Shown: positions 8,338-17,174, counted from the first letter of the stretch. The stretch is DNA of 64,000 nt from an uncultured Clostridia bacterium (GCA_934133165.1 CAKPAW010000001.1:248001-312000), one strand, 5' to 3'. Numbers and translations: made by a program. The notes: generated from the sequence alone by a model not told the origin.

Positions 8338-9261
8338 TTATCTATTTTCTAATTGTTCAACAATCTTTTTAAAATACTCTGGTAAAGGTGCTTCTAGTTT
8401 CATTTCTTTTCCTGTAATTGGATGTACAAATTCTAGCCTCTTTGCATGTAAGCATTGTCCCTCTATTCCAAATTCATTTTTTCCATTTGAATACACACTA
8501 TCACCTATTACAGGATGTCCTATTTCTGCCATATGTACTCTTATTTGATGTGTTCTCCCTGTATCTATTTTTATTTCTAGTAATGTATAACTTCCTTTAT
8601 TAGTTGTATATCTATTTAATACTCTAAAATGAGTAACTGCATCTTTTCCATTTTTGGTTACTGCCATTTTTTTTCTATCTTTTGTACTTCTTCCTATTGG
8701 CATATTTATAGTTGCCTCATCTTCAGCTATTGTTCCTCTAACTAATGCAATATAAGTTTTCTTTACTTCTCTATTTTTTATTTGCTCACTAACTTGTATA
8801 TGTGATTTATCATTTTTAGCAATAATTAATAGCCCTGATGTATCTTTGTCTAATCTATGAACTATACCTGGTCTTAATTCTCCACCTATTCCAGATAAAC
8901 TATCTTTACAATGTGCCATAATAGCATTAACCAACGTTCCGTCTGGATTGCCGTTTGCAGGATGAACAACTAATCCTTTTTGTTTATTTACAACTAAAAT
9001 ATCGTTATCTTCATATATAATGTCTAAAGGTATATCTTGAGCCTCTATTTTTACTTCTTTTGGTTCTTCTATAGTGACTTCTATTATATCTCCTTCTTGT
9101 ACTTTGTAAGATGGTTTTTCTATTTTTCCATTAACATTAATTTTATCTTCTTCTAGCAATTTTTGAATCATACTTCTAGATAAATCCTCTATCTCTTTAC
9201 TAATATAAGCATCTAATCTTATTTTTTCATTAATTGCTTTTACTTGTATCTTTTTTATCAA
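8338..9261 (-). CDS. RluA/RluD-family pseudouridine synthase
   Basis: This 307-residue protein has an S4 domain (residues about 12-60) and a RluA-type catalytic domain with the signature HRLDKDTSGLLIIAKN near residues 136-151, whose Asp is the nucleophile. Family members modify uridines in 23S rRNA or tRNA. The start is TTG 9261, preceded by GGAGGAGAAAAC. It overlaps the end of the LspA-like gene by 32 bp, which shows translational coupling. This lspA-rluD arrangement is common in Firmicutes, which supports the assignment of both genes. Confidence 0.93.
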   Translation of the reverse strand: MIKKIQVKAINEKIRLDAYISKEIEDLSRSMIQKLLEEDKINVNGKIEKPSYKVQEGDIIEVTIEEPKEVKIEAQDIPLDIIYEDNDILVVNKQKGLVVHPANGNPDGTLVNAIMAHCKDSLSGIGGELRPGIVHRLDKDTSGLLIIAKNDKSHIQVSEQIKNREVKKTYIALVRGTIAEDEATINMPIGRSTKDRKKMAVTKNGKDAVTHFRVLNRYTTNKGSYTLLEIKIDTGRTHQIRVHMAEIGHPVIGDSVYSNGKNEFGIEGQCLHAKRLEFVHPITGKEMKLEAPLPEYFKKIVEQLENR

Positions 9262-9742
9262 AATTAGTTTTCTCCTCCTTTGGACGCATTTTTATTAAAT
9301 CAACACCTACTGTAATTACAAAAATAACAAATCCTACAACTATAAATATATGTGCTATATTAAATACTGGAAATGAATTTATTGTGCCAGATATATCTAT
9401 GTATTTATTAATTCTTCCTCTTATAAATCTATCTATTACATTGCTAATAGCTCCACCTAGAACAAATGCTAACGCTATTTTTGTTGCTACATTCATATTT
9501 TTTATTTGTCTTAGTAAAAATCTAGATAATATTAATATTACTAATAGATCGGCAAAAATACTCGTTAAGACTTGTATTATTTCAATATTCTTTTCCTCTT
9601 GTTCAGTATAATTTATTTTTATTACACTAGTCCCAATTTCTATTGGTTTATTTGATATTACACAAAATTTAACTATTTGGTCTATCACTAAAATAGATAT
9701 TATTAATATTATAATTAATACATATTGTTTCTTTTCTTTCAT
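9230..9742 (-). CDS. lspA: Signal peptidase II-like protein with altered catalytic site
   Basis: This 170-residue protein has four membrane helices and matches lipoprotein signal peptidase in order: an N-terminal IDQIVKF, then GGAISNVIDR with the first catalytic Asp near residue 102, then FPVFNIAHIFIVVG. Active LspA has FNIAD at the last site; here a CAT codon gives His in place of the second catalytic Asp. The usual NxGxAF loop before helix two is also replaced by NYTEQEEKN. Place, topology and coupling to the RluD-type gene all say lspA, but activity as an aspartic protease is doubtful. Another copy elsewhere could supply the function. Confidence 0.8.
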   Translation of the reverse strand: MKEKKQYVLIIILIISILVIDQIVKFCVISNKPIEIGTSVIKINYTEQEEKNIEIIQVLTSIFADLLVILILSRFLLRQIKNMNVATKIALAFVLGGAISNVIDRFIRGRINKYIDISGTINSFPVFNIAHIFIVVGFVIFVITVGVDLIKMRPKEEKTNFDKKDTSKSN

Positions 9743-9794
9743 TTCTATTTACCCTTTTATAATTCTCTTTTATTCTAATGCCTAAAATGACTTT

Positions 9795-11507
9795 TTATGC
9801 ATTTCTTTCGTATATAACAAAGTTATCATCTTTATATAATTGTTTATAGTTTTCATCTCTTGATAAAAACATATTTAGTTTTGCATTATTTACGACTATT
9901 ACATGTGTAATTCCATATTTTTCGAATTTTGTTTCATAATATGTTCCTATAGATGAAATATTTATATAATCTGAGAAAATATCTCTTCCTTCTTCTCCAT
10001 CTTTTTTATTAAATTCTGGAGCATATAAATCTGCTCTTGAATCTATAAATACTGGTATTCCCCTAAATAATAAATAACTTCCATAATTATATTCATTATA
10101 TAATTTTATATTTTTAACATCTAAGTTTTCTAACATCCAATCAGCTGCTGCTACAGGATATTTTCTTTCATCAATGAACTTGTCATTTATTTTAGGTTTT
10201 ATAAATACAAGACATATTAATACTACTAACGCTATAGTTATTACTTTTCCTACAATTGTATTTACTAATTTCATGAATTTAATAGATCCTTCTTTATCAT
10301 ATTTATTAACTAAATATTCAATCCATTTTGCAAATATAAATACTCCTATCAATACTAGAAGTGAAACTTGTCTTCTAGACATAAAACCTAGGAAAATAAG
10401 TCCTGCTATCATGAATAAATCACTTAATTTGATTTTTACATCTGTAAATATTAATGTTGCAAGTACTAGTGCTAATACTATCATCGTAGCTTTATCATTA
10501 TATAATGTTAATGGTTGATGTTCACTAATGCTTTTGGTTGTATTTCCTTGCATCGTTTTTACTAAATATGTATAAGGAGTATCTCCAAGTGGTGTTAAAA
10601 TTCCTGTAAATGCACATATAATCATAAGTAAAATTAACCATTTTACAGCATTATTTTTCTTAATTTTTACTCTATATGGATTTTCTCTTCTTTTGCTTTG
10701 CTTTTCTTTTACTTCAATTTCTCTTTCCTTAGTTTTTTCTAAGTTGATTTTTGCTTCTTCTAATTCTTTAATAAGTATATTTTTCTTTTCTTCATCAGTT
10801 TCGCTTGCTAATTTCTTTTCTAGTTTTTTTACAGCCTTTTCTTTACTCTTTATTATTGATTTAGAAATTATATCTGCGTCTAATATACATGCTATTATAT
10901 ATTCTGCTATATATGGCAAGAATAATATAAAGAAGAATGGCCATACTGCAACGTGTACATTTGCTATTATAATTGATATTAGAATAATTCCTATAAAATA
11001 TCTCTTTTTCTTTGTTTCTAAGAAACTCTCTATAAATAATATTGTAAGCACAAATAATATAAAAGTTACTAATTGTGCACGTGCGGCTATAAAGTCTTTT
11101 AATAGGTACATTGCAAACATTGTTAATATAAATGAAATTAAGTTATTTTTACTTAATTTTGTTGCTGTTACGTATATTAATACACCTAGCACGCAAGCTA
11201 AAATTACAGTAGTAATGTAAATAAATAACATTCCTCCATCTGCTATTCCCGTGTTTTGTCCTAAATTATATATTAGATATGTTGCTGTATCATATGCCCA
11301 GTGTGGATATGTATAAGGTAAATTTTCATGCCAAGAAAACGGATCTTGCATGTCTATTCCCTCATTTATAATATGCTCTCCAATTTTTATTGTATAATAT
11401 GTATCATTTTGAAGTGTTACAGGTGCTAGTGAAAAGCTAAATAAAATTATACAAATAATCGCCAAAACATTAAATTTCATTTTTGTGTTTTTTTCTTCTG
11501 AATTCAT
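9795..11507 (-). CDS. Multi-pass membrane protein, GT-C glycosyltransferase-like
   Basis: This 570-residue protein has about 10-12 membrane helices. A charged, coiled-coil-like insertion at residues 215-275 (KSKEKAVKKLEKKLASETDE onward) is probably cytoplasmic. The first outside loop (DPFSWHENLPYTYPHWAYD) and the C-terminal soluble part with PVFIDSRADLY and YGITHVIVVNN resemble the general plan of GT-C-type sugar transferases and related wall proteins. I do not recognise a defined family and give no reaction. ATG 11507 follows a weak AGGAGGA leader. It lies upstream of lspA on the same strand, 52 bp away, so they may share a transcript. Confidence 0.6.
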   Translation of the reverse strand: MNSEEKNTKMKFNVLAIICIILFSFSLAPVTLQNDTYYTIKIGEHIINEGIDMQDPFSWHENLPYTYPHWAYDTATYLIYNLGQNTGIADGGMLFIYITTVILACVLGVLIYVTATKLSKNNLISFILTMFAMYLLKDFIAARAQLVTFILFVLTILFIESFLETKKKRYFIGIILISIIIANVHVAVWPFFFILFLPYIAEYIIACILDADIISKSIIKSKEKAVKKLEKKLASETDEEKKNILIKELEEAKINLEKTKEREIEVKEKQSKRRENPYRVKIKKNNAVKWLILLMIICAFTGILTPLGDTPYTYLVKTMQGNTTKSISEHQPLTLYNDKATMIVLALVLATLIFTDVKIKLSDLFMIAGLIFLGFMSRRQVSLLVLIGVFIFAKWIEYLVNKYDKEGSIKFMKLVNTIVGKVITIALVVLICLVFIKPKINDKFIDERKYPVAAADWMLENLDVKNIKLYNEYNYGSYLLFRGIPVFIDSRADLYAPEFNKKDGEEGRDIFSDYINISSIGTYYETKFEKYGITHVIVVNNAKLNMFLSRDENYKQLYKDDNFVIYERNA

Positions 11508-11583
11508 TTTTTATCTAATCCTCCTATTTTTCATATGCCTAATTATATCTAAAAAACTTACTAATTACAAGCTATTTAAGATA

Positions 11584-11697
11584 TTTTTTGAACTGTTTTC
11601 GGGGGACGGAGCAAAAAAACAGTTTGTAAAAATATTTTATTAGTTTTAGTTATTATACCTGTTTTTTTGCTCCGTCCCCCGAAAACAGTTCAAAAAA
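11584..11697. repeat. BIME-like perfect inverted repeat, GGGGGACGGAGC family
   Basis: Two 39-bp arms at 11584-11622 and 11659-11697 are exact reverse complements around a 36-nt spacer. The core reads GGGGGACGGAGCAAAAAAAC. It lies between the tsf terminator and the GT-C-like gene. Confidence 0.85.
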
Positions 11698-11732
11698 ATA
11701 AGCTATGATTTTAATATCATAACTTATTTTTC
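11697..11732 (-). terminator. Terminator of the rpsB-tsf unit
   Basis: On the minus strand AATAAGTTATGAT pairs with ATCATAGCTTATT and is followed by TTTTTT. It starts 5 nt after the tsf stop codon and touches the long inverted repeat. Confidence 0.8.
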
Positions 11733-11737
11733 ATTTA

Positions 11738-12622
11738 TTATCCGTTTATTTGTTTTGCAACTTCTTCAGCAAAGTTTTCTTCTCTTTTTTCTAGTCCTTC
11801 ACCTTTTTCTAGTCTTGCAAATCTTATTATTTTAGCACCTTTAGATTCTACCATTTTTCCAACTTTTTGGTCTGGATCTTTAACAAATGGTTGCTCTACT
11901 AAACAAATTTCTCCGTAGAATTTTCCAATTCTTCCTTGTACCATTTTTTCTGCTATTTCAGCTGGTTTTCCTTCATTCATAGCTTGTGCTTTTAATATTT
12001 CCATTTCTTTTTCTACTCTTTCAGCTGGTACTGATTCTCTATCTAAATATTCAGGTCTAGCTGCTGCTATTTGCATACAAACATCTTTTGCTAATTCTTC
12101 TGTAGCATTTTCCATTTCAACTAAAACTGCTATTTTTCCATCTCCATGGATATAATCTTTAATCATTCCTGTCTTAGTTTCAAATCTTTCAAATCTACGA
12201 ATTGACATATTTTCACCAATTGTAGCTATTTTGGATGTTAAAACTTCTGACACAGTTTTTCCTGGTTCAGCCATTGATTCTTCAGCTAATAATTCTTCTA
12301 CTGTTGCTGGTGCTTTATCAGCTATTTGTTTTGCAACATCTGCTACAAAACTTCTAAATTCTTCGTTTTTAGCAACGAAATCCGTTTCAGCGTTTACTTC
12401 TACTACAACACCTACTTTTTTATCTTCGCTTATGTAAGATGCTGCTAAACCTTCTGCTGCTATTCTTCCTGATTTTTTAGCTGCTTTTGAAAGTCCTCTT
12501 TCACGTAATAATTCGATTGCTTTTTCTACGTCTCCATCTGTTTCTGTTAAAACTTTTTTGCAGTCCATCATGCCTGCACCTGTTCTTTCTCTTAAATCTT
12601 TAACTTGGCTAGCTGTAATCAT
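11738..12622 (-). CDS. tsf: Elongation factor Ts
   Basis: This 294-residue protein begins MITASQVKDLRERTGAGMMD, matching the UBA-like N-terminal domain of EF-Ts. The core domain follows, with the FVAKNEEF motif (EVNAETDFVAKNEEF, residues 74-88) that contacts EF-Tu. It exchanges GDP for GTP on EF-Tu during translation. It starts at ATG 12622 behind AAGGAGG. The gene follows rpsB in the conserved order, and a hairpin in the 84-bp gap may lower readthrough from rpsB. Confidence 0.98.
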   Translation of the reverse strand: MITASQVKDLRERTGAGMMDCKKVLTETDGDVEKAIELLRERGLSKAAKKSGRIAAEGLAASYISEDKKVGVVVEVNAETDFVAKNEEFRSFVADVAKQIADKAPATVEELLAEESMAEPGKTVSEVLTSKIATIGENMSIRRFERFETKTGMIKDYIHGDGKIAVLVEMENATEELAKDVCMQIAAARPEYLDRESVPAERVEKEMEILKAQAMNEGKPAEIAEKMVQGRIGKFYGEICLVEQPFVKDPDQKVGKMVESKGAKIIRFARLEKGEGLEKREENFAEEVAKQING

Positions 12623-12660
12623 TTTATTTCCTCCTTTTATATGTCATAAATTTTATTTTA

Positions 12661-12692
12661 AAAGGATAGAGCAGATAAAGGCTCTACCCTTT
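12661..12692 (-). terminator. Attenuating hairpin between rpsB and tsf
   Basis: On the minus strand GGGTAGAGC pairs with GCTCTATCC and is followed by TTTTA. Its place inside the operon suggests partial termination. Confidence 0.65.
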
Positions 12693-12706
12693 TTTATTTT
12701 CAAATA

Positions 12707-13480
12707 TTATTCTTCAGTAGCTTCTACTACTTCTTCGATGCTTTCTGGTTCTGCATCTTCGTTAACCATTTCTTCTGCTACGTCTGAATCCATAGATTCA
12801 CCTTGTCTTCCTTCAATAATAGCATTTGCCATTGTATCAGCAATTAATTTTACTGCACGAATTGCATCATCATTTCCTGGAATTGGGTAATCTAAATCTT
12901 CTGGATTGCAGTTTGTATCTATTAGTCCTACAACTGGAATTCCTAATTTTTTAGCTTCTAATATAGCTATTCTTTCTTTTTTAGGATCTACTACAAATAA
13001 AACTCCTGGAATTTCAGTCATTTCTTTAATTCCACCTAAGTTTTTCTCTAATTTTTCCATTTCTTTCTTTAAAAGAATTACTTCTTTTTTAGGTAATACT
13101 TCAAAAGTACCATCTTCTTGCATTGTTTCTAATTCTTTTAATCTTTCTACTCTTTTACGAATAGTTCCAAAGTTTGTTAGCATTCCTCCTAACCATCTTT
13201 GGTTAATGTAATACATACCGCTTTTTTCAGCAGCTTCTTTCATGCATTCTTGAGCTTGTTTTTTAGTTCCAACAAATAGAACTGTTTTTCCTTCCTCAGC
13301 TTGCTCTTTCATAAATGCATATGCTTCATCTAATTTTTTAGATGTTTTTTGTAGGTCTATAATGTGAATACCATTTCTTGCTTGGAAAATGTATTCTGCC
13401 ATTTTAGGATCCCATCTTCTTGTTTGATGTCCAAAATGAACACCAGCTTCTAGTAATTGTTTCATTGCAACTACTGCCAT
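12707..13480 (-). CDS. rpsB: 30S ribosomal protein S2
   Basis: This 257-residue protein reads MAVVAMKQLLEAGVHFGHQT at its start, the S2 signature, with RWLGGMLTNF near residue 126 and LPDALFVID-type sequence PGVLFVVDPKKE near residue 158. S2 sits on the back of the 30S subunit and is needed for translation initiation. The last 25 residues are acidic (EEMVNEDAEPESIEEVVEAT), a common Firmicute tail. ATG 13480 follows AAAGGAGG. The 5' leader carries two hairpins that could serve feedback control. Confidence 0.98.
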   Translation of the reverse strand: MAVVAMKQLLEAGVHFGHQTRRWDPKMAEYIFQARNGIHIIDLQKTSKKLDEAYAFMKEQAEEGKTVLFVGTKKQAQECMKEAAEKSGMYYINQRWLGGMLTNFGTIRKRVERLKELETMQEDGTFEVLPKKEVILLKKEMEKLEKNLGGIKEMTEIPGVLFVVDPKKERIAILEAKKLGIPVVGLIDTNCNPEDLDYPIPGNDDAIRAVKLIADTMANAIIEGRQGESMDSDVAEEMVNEDAEPESIEEVVEATEE

Positions 13481-13527
13481 TTTTCATTCCTCCTTTTAGT
13501 TTTACCTCCACATTATTTCAAGCATTT

Positions 13528-13560
13528 AAAAAGACTTGTATGTTTTATACAAGCACTCTT
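13528..13560 (-). promoter_or_regulatory. Leader hairpin upstream of rpsB (possible attenuator)
   Basis: On the minus strand CTTGTAT-AAAAC-ATACAAG is followed by TCTTTTT, so it can form a terminator 50 bp before rpsB. S2 genes often have autoregulatory leaders. I cannot match it to a defined leader class. Confidence 0.45.
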
Positions 13561-13610
13561 TTTAAACTAATAAAGTGTGTGTATTTTTAACGTTCATTAT
13601 TTTATCACAA

Positions 13611-13636
13611 AAAGCTTGCAAAAGCAAGTCTTTTTT
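13611..13636 (-). terminator. Short hairpin with T-run in the upstream part of the rpsB leader
   Basis: CTTGC and GCAAG flank an AT loop, with TTTTTG following on the minus strand. It lies between the small membrane protein gene and rpsB and could be part of the leader or an upstream stop. Confidence 0.4.
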
Positions 13637-13698
13637 AACAAAAACATAATTTTTTCAAATAGTTCTTTTAAACGAAGAATTTTTTCTTTATTATACGT

Positions 13699-13727
13699 AA
13701 TATGCACTGGTACAACCAGTGCATATT
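13699..13727 (-). terminator. Terminator of the 83-residue membrane protein gene
   Basis: A perfect 13-bp stem, AATATGCACTGGT and its complement with a 3-nt loop, starts right after the stop codon. Confidence 0.75.
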
Positions 13728-13728
13728 A

Positions 13729-13980
13729 TTAATTATATTTTTTCTCTCTTATAGCTGTTTGAATTTCAACAATTGCACTTATTACAAAATATGTAATAAA
13801 TAACATTGCAAAAGAGCCTTCAATTGCTGTGCTAATGCAAAATCCAATTTTTATAAATACATTAACCTTATCATTTACTACAGCCATTCCTCCTAAAAAA
13901 GCTCCAATGATAGTCCCTATTATCATTATAAAAATAATAATAATATTTGCTTCTTTCCTTTCGAGATCTCTCCGTTTCAT
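13729..13980 (-). CDS. Small two-helix membrane protein of unknown function
   Basis: This 83-residue protein starts at ATG 13980 behind AAAGGAG and has a charged start (MKRRDLERKEA). Two hydrophobic stretches follow, at about 13-36 (IIIIFIMIIGTIIGAFLGGM) and 46-70 (GFCISTAIEGSFAMLFITYF). The Gly-rich first helix has a GxxxG-like pattern that may favour helix packing. I recognise no family. A good ribosome site and a dedicated terminator show that it is a real, separately ended gene. Confidence 0.65.
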   Translation of the reverse strand: MKRRDLERKEANIIIIFIMIIGTIIGAFLGGMAVVNDKVNVFIKIGFCISTAIEGSFAMLFITYFVISAIVEIQTAIREKKYN

Positions 13981-14133
13981 TATTTTCTCCTTTCGCTATT
14001 TTACAAAAGAATATACTAGTTAACTTGTTACACATACATTTTAACATACTTTTCAATTCTTATCAATATTTATCTCTTTATATTAATTAAATTTCTATTT
14101 TTCTTCCTTTTTAAACATTTTCTGATAAAATTA

Positions 14134-14163
14134 TTGACAAAATATCATAATTTGATTTAATAT
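14134..14163 (+). promoter_or_regulatory. Promoter of the zinc-ribbon protein gene
   Basis: TTGACA (14134-14139), 18 bp, then TAATAT (14158-14163), 28 bp before the ATG. Confidence 0.55.
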
Positions 14164-14190
14164 ATAAGAGTAAAGTTTAGGAGGAAAATT

Positions 14191-14454
14191 ATGGATTTAA
14201 ATAGATGTAAAAGATGTGGCGCTTTCTTTGCTTCAAATGACTGCGTTTGCCCTAATTGTAAAACAAAAGATATAAGTGATTTAGCTAAATTAGAAACATT
14301 TTTACAAGAAAATGATTTACCTTCTTCAATTGATACTTTAGCAAACAGTACTGGTATTTCTGCAAAAAATTTAAATCGCTTTATTAGTGAAAATGATTTT
14401 TCAGCATATGGTGTAAATTTTGATATTTTGAAAAATGGAAATACCAATTTATAA
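14191..14454 (+). CDS. Zinc-ribbon/HTH protein related to YvyF (flagellar operon protein family)
   Basis: This is an 87-residue protein. Residues 1-28 hold a four-Cys zinc ribbon (CKRCGAFFASNDCVCPNC), and the rest reads as a small helical, MerR- or winged-helix-like unit with SIDTLANSTGISAKNLNRFI. This two-part layout resembles the YvyF/TIGR03826 group, found in flagellar operons but also in organisms without flagella. No flagellar gene is in the window, so a regulatory role is only a guess. ATG 14191 follows TAGGAGG, a promoter lies just upstream and a terminator follows, so it is a single-gene unit on the plus strand. Confidence 0.65.
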   Translation: MDLNRCKRCGAFFASNDCVCPNCKTKDISDLAKLETFLQENDLPSSIDTLANSTGISAKNLNRFISENDFSAYGVNFDILKNGNTNL

Positions 14455-14497
14455 TATTAACTTTGATATAAAATTAAAACCCTAATTTTATATATAA

Positions 14498-14536
14498 AAA
14501 GAACAACCTATATTTTTATAAGTTGTTCTTTCTTTT
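14498..14536 (+). terminator. Terminator of the zinc-ribbon protein gene
   Basis: AAGAACAAC and GTTGTTCTT flank an AT-rich loop and are followed by TCTTTTTAT. The broken repeat copy begins immediately after it. Confidence 0.8.
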
Positions 14537-14537
14537 T

Positions 14538-14560
14538 ATATTCTAGGAAAGTTATCATAT
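14538..14560. repeat. Broken copy of the terminator-adjacent palindromic element
   Basis: TATATTCTAGGAAAGTTATC is identical to the copy at 30025-30044. After CATA the palindrome's second half is lost and AT-rich sequence follows. Confidence 0.65.
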
Positions 14561-14601
14561 TTTATTAAATTATACTATCTTCTTATATAATTATGATTAT
14601 T

Positions 14602-15897
14602 TTAAATTATTCCTAAAATCATTTTTTCTTTTTCTACTTTTTTATCTGTTATTGTAATAGCTTGCTTTATCATCTCTTTAGCTTCTTCTATTTTTTCTTT
14701 GCTATTTGAATATAATATTGCTACTATATCTTCTTTTTTTATATAATCTCCTACTTTTTTATTTACTATTATTCCTGCTGACATATCTATTTTATCTTCT
14801 TTTTTTATTCTTCCTGCTCCCAAATAACATGCAATTTTTCCTATTTTTTCTGCATCTATTTTACTTATATAGCCTTCTTCAAATGTTATACTTTCTTGAT
14901 ATCTTGCTTTTTCAAACTTTTCTGTATTTTCACAATAAGATATATCTCCGCCTTGTCTATGTATTAATTCAACAAATTTCTTATATGCCTTTCCAGAATT
15001 AACACAATTTTCTATTTCTATCTTATTTTTCTCTATGTCTTCACCTTTTCCTGCAAGTTTAAGTATATAACTTCCTAATTCTAGTACTACCTCTTTAACA
15101 TCTTCTGGCATATTTCCTTTTAACGAATTTATTGTTTCTATCATTTCTAAACTATTTCCCACAGCATTTCCTAAAGGTTCATTCATATTGGTAATTATAC
15201 ATATAGTTTCTTTTCCTGCAAGTTCTCCTATTTGTTTCATAACTTTTGAAAGTTTTACAGCTTCTTCTTTATTTTTCATAAATGCTCCACTTCCACATGT
15301 TACATCTAAAACTACTTTATTTGCTCCAGCTGCTATTTTCTTACTCATTATACTAGATGCTATAAGTGGAATACTATCTGTACAAGAAATTGTATCTCTT
15401 AATGCATATAGCTTTTTATCTGCTGGTGCTAAATTTGCAGTTTGTGTTATTAAGCTTATTCCTATTTCTTTAACATTATTTCTAAATTCTTCTTCACTTA
15501 TATTTGTTCTATAACCTGGTATAGATTCTAACTTGTCTGCTGTTCCCCCTGTAAACCCTAATCCTCTGCCAGACATCTTCGCAACTACTACTCCTAAAGC
15601 TGCCATTATAGGCATTAAAATTAGTGTTATTTTGTCTCCAACTCCACCTGTTGAGTGTTTATCTACAACTATTCCTAATTCAGATAAATCTAGTACATCT
15701 CCTGAATTTGCCATTGCTATTGTAAGATAAGTTGTTTCTTCTTTTGTCATTCCATTTAAATATATTGCCATTACTAATGCTGCTGCTTGATAGTCTGCAA
15801 TATTTCCATTAGTATAATTTTTTATAAAATATTCTATCTCTTCTTTTGATAACTCTTTTTGGTCTCTTTTCTTTGAAATAATATCTAAAATATTCAT
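14602..15897 (-). CDS. pdp: Pyrimidine-nucleoside phosphorylase (thymidine/uridine phosphorylase)
   Basis: This 431-residue protein splits pyrimidine nucleosides with phosphate to give free base and (deoxy)ribose-1-phosphate, in nucleoside salvage. The family signature SGRGLGFTGGTADKLESIPG is at residues 109-128, with the KHSTGGVGD phosphate loop near 81-89. The length fits the Firmicute enzyme, about 433. ATG 15897 is chosen because GAGGATAAA precedes it. An in-frame ATG at 15951 would add 18 residues and overlap rnhB by 43 bp without a clear ribosome site. It lies 11 bp downstream of rnhB and is probably cotranscribed. Confidence 0.92.
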   Translation of the reverse strand: MNILDIISKKRDQKELSKEEIEYFIKNYTNGNIADYQAAALVMAIYLNGMTKEETTYLTIAMANSGDVLDLSELGIVVDKHSTGGVGDKITLILMPIMAALGVVVAKMSGRGLGFTGGTADKLESIPGYRTNISEEEFRNNVKEIGISLITQTANLAPADKKLYALRDTISCTDSIPLIASSIMSKKIAAGANKVVLDVTCGSGAFMKNKEEAVKLSKVMKQIGELAGKETICIITNMNEPLGNAVGNSLEMIETINSLKGNMPEDVKEVVLELGSYILKLAGKGEDIEKNKIEIENCVNSGKAYKKFVELIHRQGGDISYCENTEKFEKARYQESITFEEGYISKIDAEKIGKIACYLGAGRIKKEDKIDMSAGIIVNKKVGDYIKKEDIVAILYSNSKEKIEEAKEMIKQAITITDKKVEKEKMILGII

Positions 15898-15908
15898 AAT
15901 TTTATCCT

Positions 15909-16535
15909 CTATTTTATATTTTTCGTAAAACTTCTTCTGTGTATTGGACATAGTCCATATTCTCTTATTGCTTGCATATGCATCGCTGTACCATAACCTT
16001 TGTGCTTTTCAAAGCCATACATAGGATAAATTTCATCCCACTGACGCATTATTCTATCCCTTGTAACTTTTGCAATAATTGATGCCGCTGCTATTGAATA
16101 ACATTTTGCATCTCCTTTTATTATTGGAGTATATGGTATTCCTAAAGTATCTATTTTATCTAAAGCATCTACTATAATTCTATCTGGTTTAACTTTCAAC
16201 TCTTTTATTGCTGTTGTTAGTCCTTTTTTTGTAGCATTTAAAATATTTATTTCGTCTATTTCTTTTTGATCTATTATACCTACTCCCCACGCTATAGCTT
16301 CATTTGTTATTTGCTCATATAAAGCTTCTCTTTTTTTCTCTGAAACTTTTTTAGAGTCATTCACTCCTTCTATAAATGAATCTTTTGGCATAATTACAGC
16401 AGCTACTACAACAGGTCCTGCTAAAGGTCCACGACCTGCTTCATCTATTCCACAAATTGTCTGTACTCCTGTTTTATAAATTTCGTTTTCTATTTTTTTT
16501 AATTCAGTTAATCTTTGTTCTTCTTTTTCCTTCAT
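15909..16535 (-). CDS. rnhB: Ribonuclease HII
   Basis: This 208-residue enzyme removes RNA, including single ribonucleotides, from DNA-RNA hybrids. The catalytic DEAGRG motif (ICGIDEAGRGPLAGPVVVAA) is at residues 24-43, and the further metal-binding Asp lies in the PDRIIVDALDK segment near residue 119. An N-terminal helix of about 20 residues precedes the core, as in other Firmicutes. The start ATG 16535 follows AGAGGAAA. It is the first gene of the pair with the nucleoside phosphorylase. Confidence 0.96.
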   Translation of the reverse strand: MKEKEEQRLTELKKIENEIYKTGVQTICGIDEAGRGPLAGPVVVAAVIMPKDSFIEGVNDSKKVSEKKREALYEQITNEAIAWGVGIIDQKEIDEINILNATKKGLTTAIKELKVKPDRIIVDALDKIDTLGIPYTPIIKGDAKCYSIAAASIIAKVTRDRIMRQWDEIYPMYGFEKHKGYGTAMHMQAIREYGLCPIHRRSFTKNIK

Positions 16536-16613
16536 TTAAATTTCCTCTGATACTCTTTTATTATTTTTCCTAGTTATTTTTATTTAAATGCTATTTTATA
16601 TTATTGATTTTTT

Positions 16614-17174
16614 CTATTCTTCACTTTCCTCAGTTGTCTCGTTTTCAGTTGTTGTTTCATTCGTTGTCTCATTTATGACTTCATTTTGATTTTCCTTTTT
16701 ACTATTAGCTTCTTTGATTTCAGTTAATTTGTAATATGTGTTATTTTCTATAGTAATTCCCTTTGCATAGATAATTTCATCTGTATTGTAATTTACTATA
16801 TAAAAACCATCTCTTATTTTTACATCTGTTAATCCCATTTCATCTAAAGTCTGTTTGTCTATTATATAATACTTTGAAAAATCTTTTTCTTCTTTTGATA
16901 TTACACTATCTTCTAATAGTTTTTTTATAGTCTCATTTTCTAAATTTTCTTCTATTTTTTTACCTTTTAAACCATCATCATTTCCTTCTACGATAGCTTC
17001 TTTTGATAGTACTTTTACTTTTCCTTGAATTAATAGCATATCTGTTTCATACATTTTTAATACTTCATCTTCTAGTTTTATTTTTGAAAAAAATAATGTA
17101 CATATAACAAGTCCAATAATTACTACAATAGCTAAAATCCAAGCAATATGTGACATTCCGTTTTGACTTTTCAT
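16614..17174 (-). CDS. Pseudopilin-like, singly anchored protein of unknown function
   Basis: This 186-residue protein begins MKSQNGMSHIAWILAIVVII: a short basic leader, a Gly and then a long hydrophobic helix, as in type IV pilin-like proteins. The usual Glu at position 5 of the mature part is missing, so classic prepilin processing is uncertain. The outside part is mixed, and the last 35 residues are a Glu/Thr/Asn-rich tail (NETTNETTTENETTEESEE). A similar start occurs in the protein at 32986-34251. I recognise no family. It lies 78 bp upstream of rnhB on the same strand. Confidence 0.55.
   Translation of the reverse strand: MKSQNGMSHIAWILAIVVIIGLVICTLFFSKIKLEDEVLKMYETDMLLIQGKVKVLSKEAIVEGNDDGLKGKKIEENLENETIKKLLEDSVISKEEKDFSKYYIIDKQTLDEMGLTDVKIRDGFYIVNYNTDEIIYAKGITIENNTYYKLTEIKEANSKKENQNEVINETTNETTTENETTEESEE

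Noticed and set aside
15898..15951. Upstream start adding 18 residues to the nucleoside phosphorylase
   Set aside because: The extra segment overlaps rnhB, lacks a good ribosome site and is not part of the family's N-terminus; ATG 15897 has GAGGATAAA.
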